Source of the DNA: Ephydatia muelleri
Taxonomy: Eukaryota > Porifera > Demospongiae > Spongillida > Spongillidae
Assembly: GCA_013339895.1 (NCBI GenBank)
Contig: JABACO010000010.1
Location: 6,545,930 to 6,609,929 of the forward strand
DNA length: 64,000 bases
Direction of reading: 5' to 3'
The position numbers and the translations under genes were made by a program. Under the pieces are notes generated by a model. The model was not told the origin of the DNA and made no database searches. It was given only the letters and a program-made list of their open reading frames with translations. Shown here one piece after another: positions 48,737 to 64,000 of the stretch. Position 1 is the first letter of the stretch, and each line of letters opens with the position of its first letter.

Positions 48737-50726
48737 ATGTGTCAGGTCCCTCAAATGCCATCCCTTTCTCAATCAAACTGTTGAATATTATTACATCCAA
48801 CTTGTCTTCAATGGCTGTAGAGAGCTGTTTGATTCCTCCCTCTTCAATGAGCATGTTGAAATTTCCAAAACTGTTCAACAACATGTACAGCTGCTGCTTC
48901 AAAGAGTCTGATACTTTCTTCATAAACTGAAATAAAGAATAGTGGAAAAATTCATTATTCTTCTAAACACATGCCAGGATTGTGACAATTCTCAACATAC
49001 AGTGTAATACTTAAATTGATGGATGCTCTTTCCAACATTCACATATTAGCTCACACAGGTAAGTAAATAAATTGAAGTAAGTGAATAAATTTGGATGCTT
49101 TCATTGGATATCACAAGAAATGTAATTATAATGCATAGACAAGAACTCACCTCAAAATTTACACTTCCAATTCTGTGTGCAGTGAATTGTCTGATTCCTG
49201 AAAGGGGAACAATAGCACCAGCCACAAGTTTGTGCAGCAGGTCATTAATGTCAGTAGAGCAAAGCTCCTGTATGAAACAGTGTATGAAAAATGAGAGCAT
49301 TTTAGTTCACAGTGATGGGAGAAAGGGTTATGACTGTATGCAGTTCCTGTACGTGAAAAGGAATATAGCACGCAATCAAAGGTTTGATCAGCAATGAAAA
49401 ATAGTTTATCACATTATTAGTAAGTGCAGGGAGCAAGGAAACAGTGGTTATGGGCAGGAAAGAAGGGGACACAGGAGTATGATTTGAGCAGTGTTCAGCT
49501 GCTGTAATAACCAGCAGGCAGGTTCCAGTAAAGGCTGGGGCCAAGGGCATGTCTCTCTACATGTATGGGAGATGACATTCATTTAGGCATAAATGTATCA
49601 CTGGCAAACCTTTGTGACCACCCTACCCTGATGTCCTTTCCTCTCCACTTTTTATCAACATATATGGCAATTCTAAATTTGGGTGCAAGAGTGGCTCAGA
49701 TGGACTTCAAATTACCTCCCCACCGCCACCCCCAAAATAAAACAAAGCAAACATATTGTCATGTAACACTTTGTTCTATGTGTGTAATTTAAATACAACA
49801 TACAATTCAAGTACAGTGTCATCATCATATAGGATTGTTTCTGTGAAAAGGGATCTAGCACGTACATTACAAAATTTCCACTACAATAGAAACGTAACGC
49901 TGGAGTTTAAATGCATGGCTACAATTGAGTGCTTTACAACTCCACGACAGACACGATAGATTCTCAGTGTGTAAGACCTGCTGTGTAGAGGACTTCTAGA
50001 ATATAAAAAAACTTGAAATCTTGAAAAGATAGCACTAGGTTTTCGCAGAAATAATTCCAAATATTGAGCTACCAGCATTAGTGCCCAGCTTCGTTAACCA
50101 CACCATAATTGCAATCCATAATAAAGAATGAAGTATTGATCGATAATATAATAGTAACCAATTGTTTCATATCTTCTTTTTAAAATGATATCTTAGTGCC
50201 CTTAGAAGATCAGAATTACTTTGATAACCTTTAATTCCTTATAGCCAGTGGGGATCTGAACCATCAACAAGATCTCTAGATTCCGAGAGCTTTAATGACA
50301 TATAACATTGCAACACAGTTTTGTTCCTACAGGCCATTCTTTTTCATAAGGCTTGGACAGTACACCCACATCATCTACAATAACATGGATGGTTATAGAT
50401 ACTATCTTATCTGACATAGTCAGTGCCTTCACTGTTTGTCTGCTTCAGGTTAAAAATTGAGTTATGGTTAAATTTACACACTGCAGTTGTTAAACTTCTC
50501 TTGTGTTATGTTGTGGAACTAAACATTTTACACCACGCATGCTCACAAGCAGTTCCAATTTCAAGCTATTGAGAAAGTCACTGTTCAAACATAGGCATTC
50601 AATGCTATTTAATGTGTTGAGATGGCCCTCTGCTAACACAAGCATGACCTTACTGTGCCGCTGGACATAATGGCATCCTCCATGGCATTTTGATTTACTG
50701 GAACTTCACACGGTCCAATAGAGCCC
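48737..50726 (-). CDS. Unrecognised helical protein, at least three exons
   Basis: Well-bounded exons: 49151-49267 (phase 0-0, ELCSTDINDLLHKLVAGAIV then PLSGIRQFTAHRIGSVNFE), 48737-48926 (begins FMKKVSDSLKQQLYMLLNSF, then IEDKLDVIIFNSLIEKG) and 50654-50726 (SIGPCEVPVNQNAMEDAIMS). A further candidate near 50330-50450 reads VKALTMSDKIVSITIHVIVD then DVGVLSKPYEKEW, but its acceptor phase does not fit the 50654 exon. The protein looks like a cytoplasmic all-helical or armadillo-like segment. I do not recognise the family. Start and end are outside the model. Confidence 0.5.
49832..50058. mobile_element. Diverged MITE of the GGGACA/GGGATC family
   Basis: GGATTGTTTCTGTGAAAAGG...GATCTAGCAC at the left and, inverted at the right, GGAATTATTTCTGCGAAAAC. 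About 227 bp inside an intron of the gene at 48.7-50.7 kb. Confidence 0.5.
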
Positions 50727-50898
50727 CTGTATAGACATATACATGTGCAGAAAGAATGCAGTATACAAGTGCATAAGTGTATGCTCACACATCCAACAAT
50801 ATACACGTATGTGCGTCCAACAATAGATTATGGCAACAACACAACTCCTTCTCTCTGAAGAGCCTTCTGTAGCTCCATACTATTCATAGTATGACACA

Positions 50899-50900
50899 AA

Positions 50901-50964
<64 letters not shown>
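50899..50964. repeat. (GATT)n tetranucleotide microsatellite
   Basis: About 16 perfect tandem GATT units. Confidence 0.95.
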
Positions 50965-51457
50965 CATACATATAAACATATGCAAGAAGGCAAGTAGTGG
51001 CACGATGTGTACGTGCACTTACAAACTGCCTAAACATGGAAGAGATATACATAAAATGATTTATCATCCATTGGCAAAATCATTTGTGGCATGCATGAAT
51101 ACAGAAGACCCTTCAGAGGGATGTTGCCATAATCTAGTTTCGAGCGTACTAAATTTCTGTGCACATCTGGAGAAGGGAGGGGGGGTTAAAGGGTTGAAGA
51201 CATTGACATCGATTGAATTGACCATGGTTTGGCGCCATGCAATTAACGTGAGGTCTTGGCATCACCTTGTATAACAGCTTTACTGTACACATGTTATTAA
51301 GATGTACAAGCATTGGTATAGCCTGATTCTGCACTACCGCGTTCACAGTATGTTCTTCAGCGTGCAGCCTGCTTCCGGGACTATATAAATCCCAGGTCAC
51401 ATCTCTGGACTTACGAACGCCCACCATGCACATCACGTCACCCCTTTGATCTCCCGT

Positions 51458-51458
51458 C

Positions 51459-51491
<33 letters not shown>

Positions 51492-51552
51492 AACACAAAC
51501 ACACACACACAAACACACACACACAAACACACACACACAAACACACACACAA

Positions 51553-51626
<74 letters not shown>
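51458..51626. repeat. (CA)n / CACAAA compound microsatellite
   Basis: About 170 bases of CA repeat with regularly spaced extra A (CACACAAA). Its long Thr-His and Cys-Val frames are artefacts. Confidence 0.95.
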
Positions 51627-51632
<6 letters not shown>

Positions 51633-52635
51633 TGTGATATGGTGTCGTTAGGTACCAAATTGACATGACTCCAGGCCATAAAATAGTCGGTCTAGCTAAT
51701 AGATTTGGAACTCTACATTTAATAAGATCAGTGTAACGCACCTTTCCAGGTTCGTAGGTGTAGCCAGGGGGGAAACGGAGTGATCAACCGATCTCTTCCC
51801 TTTGAATCTGCAGTTCCGCCTCATTGAAGAATACTTTCTATCCTACTCTTTTCAACTGGCTGGAAGACACTTGTATCTCCTGTGTTTATATTGTAATTAA
51901 TTTGTAATTATTAATCATTGAACTTTGACCTATCAAAGGTTAAGCTGTAGCGTCACACGGACGACTCCTTTACAAAAACATTAACTTTTTTGTGATGATC
52001 AATCTTTTCAAGATATAGTTCCACGCTTCAATTGCCCAGCAGTTCGTGTCAGTTCATTCTGCATTAGAAAATGATGTTTTTATCATAATTGTGTAATTCA
52101 ATATTTATATCAGCACAGCGCGAACGCAACAGAGCAGCTAAGTTAGTATACAAAGGTTCGTGAAGAAGAAGGGGAGAAGGTGGTAAATCGTCACTCTGGA
52201 TAAGAAATCGGGTTGCTACAACTATATCGATCATGAATTTGAACCTTCGGCAGCAGGTTCAATATGAGTGATTGAGATTGATGAATATCATTAAAAAAAC
52301 TTCACTCGCGTCTGGAGGGACAACGGAAAAACGGATCGCTTATCTCTTTGTCGCGATGGAACGAGAACTCAAAGATCTACAGTTCTACGTTTGTTCCGTG
52401 TCATAAAACAGTGTGCTTTTAGAGAAACAAACGAATTCGATCCTATTTTTCGTGCCCAGTCCTAAAAAAAGTCTTCTTCCTTAGGAAGGTATATTATTTT
52501 TTTGAATAACGGCAATAGCACCAATTGCTTCGGAATTCACCTGCACGGTGCCCCTTAAGGTCATATAGACATCTAGAAAGAAACTACAGCGAGAAGTACC
52601 TCATGCTGTAGCATGTTCTATATAGGAATTGGTAT
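51627..52635. other. Noncoding upstream of the DUF6589-type locus
   Basis: No exon or known element recognised. It could contain the promoter or terminus of the mobile gene that follows. Confidence 0.4.
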
Positions 52636-52990
52636 ATGCAGAAGTTATTGTTGTTTAATGAAGTTATTTATAAACACTCCACGAAATTTATTTTTGGTGT
52701 TCCTATCGCCGATACTTTGGCTAGTGAAGTTAAATGCCTTCGCGTAATCGAAAGAAGAGATCTAAGCAAATACCTTCAAAAGCAAGAGGATATTTTATTA
52801 CAAGAAAACAAGGCTAAAGGCCGAGCGCGCTACAAGGCCGATCCCGAAAAGAAGGCCTCTGTACGCGACAGCGATCCCGAAAAGAAGAAGGCGTCTGTAC
52901 GCGACAGCTACAAGGCCGATCCGAAAAGAAGAATGCCTCTGTACGCGACAGCTACAAGGCCGATCCCGAAAAGAAGGCCTCTGTACGCTA
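52636..52990 (+). pseudogene. Lys/Arg-rich YKADPEKK-repeat fragment
   Basis: Frame reads LASEVKCLRVIERRDLSKYL, then ENKAKGRARYKADPEKKASV, RDSDPEKKKASVRDSYKADP, and shifts by one base (a C missing in GATCCCGAAAAG), after which the same repeat continues in another frame. Such charged (Y)KADPEKKxASVRDS repeats are found in multicopy uncharacterised proteins of sponges and corals. The copy is cut off by a MITE half at 52985. It is probably the 5' part of the DUF6589-type element downstream. Confidence 0.5.
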
Positions 52991-53048
52991 GTTTCGTACC
53001 CAGACCCTGATTCCCGCAGCTGCGGATGGATTACATCACCGCTACGCG
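52985..53048. mobile_element. Left half of the TAGTCTCGTACCCAGAC MITE
   Basis: CTAGTTTCGTACCCAGACCC followed by TGCGGATGGATTACATCACC matches the left arm of 25522-25647. The right arm is absent. It sits in the Lys/Arg-rich coding fragment. Confidence 0.75.
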
Positions 53049-53281
53049 GAAAGCTTTAAAGAGGGTCTGCCTAACCAAAGAGGTACCGATTTTATCAATG
53101 CAGAGCACCCGTGACGTCATTTATGGATCAATAAGTATTCAGTTAGACACGTATAAATCGTAATGTGTATCGTTGCAGCTGTGCGTGGCCCCCGTCCTGA
53201 AAAGCGAGGACAGAAAACAACTGGCTTTATTGACGTCAGCATCTTGCGTAGCTGTATTAGTAGACGTATGCTTCTGGGTAT

Positions 53282-55762
53282 TTGTGCAACAAGTGCTTCA
53301 ACTCCATCGCCAAATATTCTGGCTTAAAGGAAGAGCTGTTGTACAAGCTTTCCAAGGTTCACCACAGTAGCAGCAGCGCTAGCAGCAGCAGTGGTGCAGG
53401 CACGTCTGAAATTAGTCAAGGCACGAAACGTAAAGCTGATGCTGCTCTACAAGGATCGAGCGAATGCTGTTAATTTGCTGTTGTTAGATGAGTCTTACAG
53501 TATAGTGATGCGTGTCTGCATATCATTTAGGTTGTTGTGACGTATGATGGTTGCGAGAAAAGGTACGTCTTGTCGCCGAAAAGGGAGCGGATTGGAAAGT
53601 CATTAGGTCGCAACTTTAAGCGAGCGTTTGCACAGCATTCGTTAGAATCCGAGGAGATGGGAAAGCATCTGTTGGCTAGAATTCATAAGATGATCCGTGT
53701 AGAGATGAAAAATGTTCTCAAAGAGAGTACAGTCACAGTTACAAATTCTGACAGAGATGTCTTTACAACACGTACTTGGGAAGTCATTACACTGAGTTAC
53801 AGCGTATAGCACCAGTTCTGCTAGGCATCTTAGATGCTTGCATCCCAAAACACAGTTCAAGGAGACAGTGCACCATAGCTGGTTCTTGTCAAATCCCATG
53901 GCAGGAGTACTCTTGCTCATTTTTTCACATCATTGGTACTTTATTCAGGACATGCAGCAAAACAGGTATTTGCATGATTATGCAAAATGATCGTGATCAG
54001 GTTGTTTATTGCAATTACTATCATATAGGTGCACTCAAGGCTGCAGATACTTGGCCTATGTCTATCCATCACTAAACTACTTGATGTTCTAGGTACCGAC
54101 CACGGCCATATTGTTATGGATTGGGTTAAAGAACTAAGCAAGCTTACAACAACCAGTCATGTGAGAACAATTTCTTTAAGAATTGGTGGAAAGGTATTAT
54201 ATATTTTTATTTCACAGGGTTTCATAACAGGCTTACCAACAGCTCAGATGTTCAATGATTCTGTTTCAAGCACATACTCCTCTTTTGGTGTAGATTCACT
54301 AGCGGAAAATCTTTATGCATCTACTCCACCATCATCTCCATCGTTGAGTGAATACAGCTTTGTGGGAAACATTTCCCCAATCACTCCAGAAGTGTCTTGT
54401 GTTTCCAGTGATGAGAGTGATGACATCCCATCTGAACCCAATGAGTATCCCCCTCAATCAACACCTGTTCCAGCAAGCTTTAAAAATATTACATTTTACT
54501 AGTTTTTTTATTCCACAGGTATAGATAATGAAGGCAATGAAGAATGGTATGGATTTAGGCTGGTAGGGGATAATGTTGACAAGAATGTCAAACCTAGGGA
54601 CATGCGTCTTAACAGCCAGACCACTTCCTTGCACTATTTTCATACCTATGCTGTTAAGGACAGGATATGTTTCAGTCATTTAAGTACTGACCCCATTGAG
54701 ATCGTTCAGGACAGTATTAACTTTGAAATGTTCTACCCAACTGTTGGAGATAACACTCAGTTAGTTTCAAACTTAGAAACATTAGTAGCTAGGATGTTTG
54801 TACAACGTATTCCTGGTCTGCAAAGTTTGTCAGCTGAGGCTACACCTCACATCAAACACCTGTACTCAAAGCAGATGGCTTTGAAATCAGAAGTGGTATG
54901 TTCCTACTTACTATTACATACATTCCTAATTTATTATTATTAATGCACAGGTGCCATTGGGAGTGATGCTAAAAAATGAGAATGTTCTAGGAGATATGAT
55001 AGATATCTTAGATGGATTACACAGGTATATTCCTACGACTACAACCTCCCAGACGTTAGATGTTTGTACAGAAGGTGGACATACAAGAGCTGTTGAAGTC
55101 AAGCTACACAATTTTAGCTACATTCCTTTGGGTGGTGATCAACTGACGATAGCGAGAATTCGGGGTAGCCAAAGTATACTTTCAAACTCAGACAATGGTG
55201 AAGAACGTCTTGAGGGGTTTGTACCTGTGATAGAAGATTGGCACACAAAGATGTTGCTTTATGGAGGTAACCTGGTTTCTTGATTATACTAGGTGTGCAT
55301 AACCTGAATGGGTTGCTAATAATTTGGTCATGTCATTGCACCTTTTCTGTTGATTGATGCACAGGTGATATGGAAGAGGCTGTACAGTTCTTGCTTAGGT
55401 ATGGATACTGGGACTCTCTTCCAGCTAAGAAACCTCATCAACAGACAGAATGTAATAACAGATGTCAGCAAGGACCTTACTGCTTGTGAAGAGTTTATGC
55501 AGCTGGCAACTATAGCACATGTCATGTCAGCTGCAATTCAGATAGCAGGAGTCACAAACATGTCTGAACTGTCCTCAAAGATTATGTCAACTGATAAGCC
55601 TATGGCAGCGGTGAAATCATTAGTGAAAACATTAATATTGATCAGTGAAATGGTCAGAATTGAATACATTGCTGGGACATCTGAGTCAACGATATCCAGA
55701 GGACATCGAGGAGAACAGCGCTGCTACAAGGCAGAAATACGAGGACAATTCAGCTGCCATTA
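53282..55762 (+). pseudogene. DUF6589-type gene, intron-containing, partly frame-broken
   Basis: In order: a Cys pair (YLCNKCFNSIAKYSGLKEEL), KRYVLSPKRERIGKSLGRNF, LQRIAPVLLGILDACIP, TSLVLYSGHAAKQ, VHSRLQILGLCLSITKLLDV, RLVGDNVDKNVKPRDMR, TTSLHYFHTYAVKDRICFSH, VPLGVMLKNENVLGDMIDIL, FSYIPLGGDQLTIARIRGSQ, GFVPVIEDWHTKMLLYGG and DTGTLFQLRNLINRQNVITD. Introns of 63 bp (53966-54028), 55 bp (54896-54950) and 98 bp (55267-55364) have GT-AG ends. The GDNxDK, GGDQLTxxRxRG and EDWHTK blocks are those of the DUF6589 family, whose Asp-rich motifs suggest an RNase H-like fold (inference). Two frame breaks and a stop at 53.77-53.89 kb point to decay or sequence error. The locus is followed by more Lys/Arg repeat (ASERNRYWNDPAV, KRAAERTRYRRGHQIKLPL). 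Confidence 0.7.
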
Positions 55763-56230
55763 AGGCATCTGAAAGGAATCGGTATTGGAATGACCCCGCT
55801 GTCTGATTGGCTAAACGTGCTGCCGAGAGGACGCGGTATCGCAGGGGTCACCAAATTAAACTACCACTACCACCCAAAGGTATGTCATGGCATGTTGTAT
55901 TGCACTAGCATTAAAAAGCTATAGGAAGATGTGCATGCAACATGTGTACAGCACGCATGTAAGGAAGGGATCTGCACAAAACCATTCACTTCACATGTAA
56001 AGCATGCATGGTGACCCAACTGTTGTCCTTTCTCCTTTGTGACCTGTCTATTGAACATCCTTAATCTGATGTAAAAGGCTTCCTTATCTGATGTAAAAAG
56101 GCTACTTTTGACACAATGGCATCCCGCCTGCAACTGTGTATGAATTTAATTGCAGTTGCTAGGGTTGAGCACTGCAACCATATCTTTCTCCCATAGAGCT
56201 ACTCCTTGTATGAGCCCAAATCTCATGCAC
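55763..56230 (+). other. Lys/Arg-rich 3' continuation and intron
   Basis: 55763-55878 continues in another frame as AAIKASERNRYWNDP, a stop, then KRAAERTRYRRGHQIKLPLP before a GTATGTC donor-like site. The rest is unrecognised. Confidence 0.45.
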
Positions 56231-56430
56231 TAATGGAGTATAATTCTTAGGGATAGTGAGCTTCTAAGTGAAGTAAATGATGCCTTTTGTAAGTCTCATC
56301 CATTGCTAGCTCAAAAGGTTGTTACAAGATCTGCCTGTGCAGCAGTAAGTAAGATTGGTGCAGATGCATTGGTTTCTAAAGCACTGAGTGTACGAAGAGC
56401 AAAGGTCATTGTTAAGGAGTTAATACATTG
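56231..56430 (+). pseudogene. Helical fragment of a multicopy protein
   Basis: Frame DSELLSEVNDAFCKSHPLLA, QKVVTRSACAAVSKIGADAL, VSKALSVRRAKVIVKELIH and a stop. It is similar in character to C-terminal parts of sponge proteins that carry the Lys/Arg repeats, so it is probably a 3' exon of the DUF6589-type locus. Confidence is limited by the absence of a clear acceptor. Confidence 0.4.
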
Positions 56431-56479
56431 AAATTAGAAGAAAATGATATTTTAGTTAGGCATGGGTATCATACTGCTG

Positions 56480-56705
56480 GCTCTCTGCCCCCACGGCCGC
56501 TAGATGCAGTGCTGCCCCCCTACCGTCCGCCACCAGCAGAAGCAGCAGCGCTGCCCCCACCACCAGCAGCAGCAGCAGCAGGAGCACCGCTACCTGCACC
56601 AGCCCCACCATCGGCACCAGTATTGGCACCAGTGCCCCCACCACCACTTTGCCTGCTGCCCCCCTGGCCGCTGCCACCACCACCCGCATGGCTCCCGGCC
56701 TGAAC
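56480..56705. repeat. CCACCAGCA-rich low-complexity tract
   Basis: Pro/Ala/Gln-encoding CAG/CCA repeats open in three frames. It is probably a simple-sequence expansion rather than a domain. Confidence 0.6.
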
Positions 56706-56875
56706 CAGGCTGCCGAGATCAGAGACGAGGCTGGGTGAGAGGAAGAGGACAAGGCAGGGGAACCATACAGTACATTAAAAACTCATATAATTATTGTAAC
56801 CTCCCCCCCTTTGAAAATTGAATTTGTGACCACGCATAAAGACACGCTACTACGACAGAGGAAAAAACTTATGAA

Positions 56876-57146
56876 ATAAGTAAATAAAAACATTCTCTAA
56901 CGAGAAAGTTGTTGGTATATAGGATTGACCATTGGTGGTGTAAAAAGCACAGAAATTTGACTGGAAAATTGAAATAGGCCTATATTTAGCACACTAACGT
57001 TATAACAGTACATGCCTGAGTAATGGTCTAAATATAGGCCTATTTCAATTTTCTGTCACTCTTGTTTCTGTGCTTTTTACACCACCATTGGTCAATCCTA
57101 TAATATACCAACAACTTTCTCATTAGAGAATGTTTTGATTTACTTG
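56876..57146. mobile_element. 271-bp MITE with ~115-bp inverted arms
   Basis: Arms AAGTAAATAAAAACATTCTC...TTGTTGGTATAT...CCAATGGTGGTGTAAAAAGC and their reverse complement surround a short centre (ACGTTATAACAGTACATGCC). No coding capacity; the target duplication is not clear. Not related by sequence to the other elements here. Confidence 0.8.
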
Positions 57147-58243
57147 TATTATTTATGTTGTGTGCATGTGCCCCTCTTATCAAAAGGCATGTGCAGGTAC
57201 CGATGAATGGTGGCCAGTACAGACTCCCGATAAAATGCGAGCTGTGTCAGGACGAGCAATATAGATACAGCAGAAGCTGGCAGACTATCTGAGGTCTCAA
57301 TTTGTGGTAAATTCAAGTAGCTAATATCATAGCCTTTTAATATGTTGTGGAAGTAGAGAAAGTGTATGAATGTAATTATTCATTAAAGCATTACATGCAT
57401 GTATATTATACCCTGGAGATTGTATAGAAACATGGTGATTGAAACTGATGCCCAAAAATATATTGCATTGCATTGCTAGATTATTTCATACACTGTAGTT
57501 TTTAGTACATGTACCAAAGTTCAAATGACTACAGATTCGTTTGACAGCTGTTTTGAAGAGTGCAGCTATAGCACTTCAAGTGCATGGTCTGTATCCCTTG
57601 TATGGCCTCAAATTAACATGGCTGGGTGATGGACATGCCAGTGCTCCACCTTCTTTCTGTCAATCTGAGGTTCATATGTGTCTCATTTTTCTTTCCCTAG
57701 CTGACCTCTGGCTGGGAACTTCAGATACCCAGCTCTAGTGTGGTGCTCCGCTGGATCCTCTCTTGTGCCATGGGTTAGACAAAAGGCTGCTACATACATC
57801 TAAAAAAACTGATTGGGTCATTTTGTAAACCGTTTTGAGCCATATGTGCTCGTAAAACACCTGACAAATTGAAGTTTGCAAAGTGTACTGTATTGCCCTT
57901 TTACCATGATTGTCTTGATAAATAAATCAGTTGCGAAGGATCTGGAGAATGTACATACTAAATACACTCGTATACATGCATACATGTAAGATCAAAAGAG
58001 AAGCCATCCTTCGAAGCACCAATATGGATAACACTCCCTCTACACAGCATGAAGCTTCTCAGTACATCACTCCTTCCCCATGTCATCAAGTTGCTTGACA
58101 CATATTAAGAGTACATATCTACCTGGGCCCAATTGCCAATATCTGTACTTTGCATATCATGATATGCCATGCAAGGCTGGGCCTCGTTTCAAGGGCCATT
58201 ACAAATTTTCACAGTGGCAATGAGGGTGAGATATATATACTGT
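57147..58243. other. Noncoding
   Basis: A plus-strand frame at 57541-57738 has no recognisable domain or splice context. Otherwise nothing is supported. Confidence 0.4.
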
Positions 58244-58372
58244 ACATGTAGTCTTGGTCCCAGACTAACCCGCAGCAGCAGGTGGATTACTTAACCACTA
58301 CACCTGTTTAAAGTAGCGGTGATGTGTAATTGGTCTACTTCCAATGGGTATGGGACCAAGGTTATGAAAGTA
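58244..58372. mobile_element. Diverged relative of the 9-bp-TSD MITE
   Basis: TAGTCTTGGTCCCAGACTAA at the left and GGGTATGGGACCAAGGTTA at the right, with an internal hairpin (GGTGGATTACTTAACC). Sequence and size resemble 25522-25647 but with many changes. Confidence 0.5.
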
Positions 58373-58820
58373 GTAACAAAAAACAAAGAGTTTAGGTAAA
58401 CAGGGAAATCGGACAACGGGCAAGCTACCTAACTGGAAAGGTTTGAGCTACCAACCTCTCTTACAAGCACAAAGGAAACATTAACGTTTGCATTTGGTGG
58501 CTCCATCATGAAGGTGTGGATTTTTTTGCAAATACATATGTATGTATTGTATCAATATTTCAACTGATAAGAGCTGTGTGTGTATCTTGGGCCCCCTGCT
58601 GTTGTGGTGTACATTAGCACAGATACACTCATCATTAGACAAACTTGAAAGAGAAAAAAAGCAGTACACACTGAAAACAGTTACAAGATACAAATAAATG
58701 CGGACACAAAATCAATACAACAGACGGACAAATTATCATCACTAGTGTTGCTAGACATGTCATAATGAGCACCAGTTGGGCCATATCTGAACGCAAATGA
58801 TGAATAGTGAGTGTCGGCCC

Positions 58821-63765
<4,945 letters not shown>

Positions 63766-63784
63766 CTACGGAGATGATACAGCA

Positions 63785-64000
63785 TAAACTGCAGCATGCT
63801 AACACTGCCAACATGTTAGCACTATAAACATGTTAACACTGTCAACATGTTAACACTGTCAACATGTTAACACTGCCAACATGTTAGCACTGCCAACATG
63901 TTAACACTGTCAACATGTTAACACTGCCATCATGTTAACACTGCCAACATGTTAACACTGCCAACATGTTAACACTGCCAACATGTTAACACTGCCAACA
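63785..64000. repeat. 17-bp minisatellite AACACTGCCAACATGTT, runs off the right edge
   Basis: At least a dozen units of a 17-mer with variants at CC/TC and TTAG/TTAA. Each unit contains the palindrome AACATGTT. It lies in the HIF1AN intron between the window's first exon and the missing N-terminal exon. The first units are more diverged than those at the edge. Confidence 0.95.

Noticed and set aside
51438..51741. Thr-His and Cys-Val repeat proteins
   Set aside because: Direct translation of CA/TG microsatellite in all frames; the same applies at 59.6-59.9 and 60.6-61.0 kb, apart from the real HIF1AN exon embedded in the latter.
54194..54217. GT-AG interval of 24 bases in the DUF6589-type gene
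   Set aside because: Too short for a spliceosomal intron; the frame stays open through it.
63785..64000. CRISPR-like regular repeats
   Set aside because: The 17-bp units are contiguous with no unique spacers, and the setting is a eukaryotic intron.

Overview
The window is an intron-rich, repeat-rich animal genome segment. Several things point to a sponge of the Amphimedon type: palindromic ACATGTAC/TACATGTA oligomers throughout, short introns, Ig-FN3 and SRCR receptor-like genes, a DUF6589-type gene next to Lys/Arg-rich YKADPEKK-like repeats, and many small inverted-repeat transposons. That assignment is an inference from style, not a search result. No rRNA, tRNA, CRISPR array or bacterial-type operon was seen.

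Layout. 0-14.5 kb (minus strand): a three-domain SRCR gene (4.5-7.8 kb), and upstream of it an unrecognised acidic multi-exon gene (8.1-10.6 kb) with exon copies at 3.6-4.2 kb. 12.6-18 kb: a small exon-bearing block present three times. 18.3-20.3 kb: a broken LINE ORF1 and a perfect inverted repeat. 20.3-26.1 kb: a mosaic of duplicated pieces, namely a copy of the flank of the Ig exon at 43.4 kb, a broken copy of the HIF1AN gene at 58.8-63.8 kb, and a piggyBac element. One inversion of about 22.54-24.93 kb split both the HIF1AN copy and the piggyBac, so each lies half on one strand and half on the other. 27.5-34.9 kb and 40.4-43.4 kb (minus): two paralogous Ig-FN3-transmembrane receptor genes built from phase-1 exons. 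The first ends in a tail with three (E/D)QNxAY motifs. Its intron holds a 3.0-kb transposon with long inverted repeats, plus related 250-bp palindromic elements. 45.5-46.5 kb is an exactly 1000-base assembly gap inside pyrimidine-rich DNA. 48.7-50.7 kb (minus): exons of an unrecognised helical protein. 52.6-56.7 kb (plus): a DUF6589-type gene or mobile element with small introns and some frame breaks. 58.8-63.8 kb (minus): seven exons of a factor-inhibiting-HIF (HIF1AN) asparaginyl hydroxylase, with only the N-terminal exon beyond the right edge. The right edge is a 17-bp minisatellite.

The best-supported gene is HIF1AN, which has every catalytic residue and clean splice sites except one phase mismatch. 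The receptor genes would act at the cell surface: extracellular Ig/FN3 or SRCR modules, a membrane helix, and in gene A a tyrosine-motif tail suited to phosphotyrosine signalling. The rest of the window is largely a record of transposition and local duplication.
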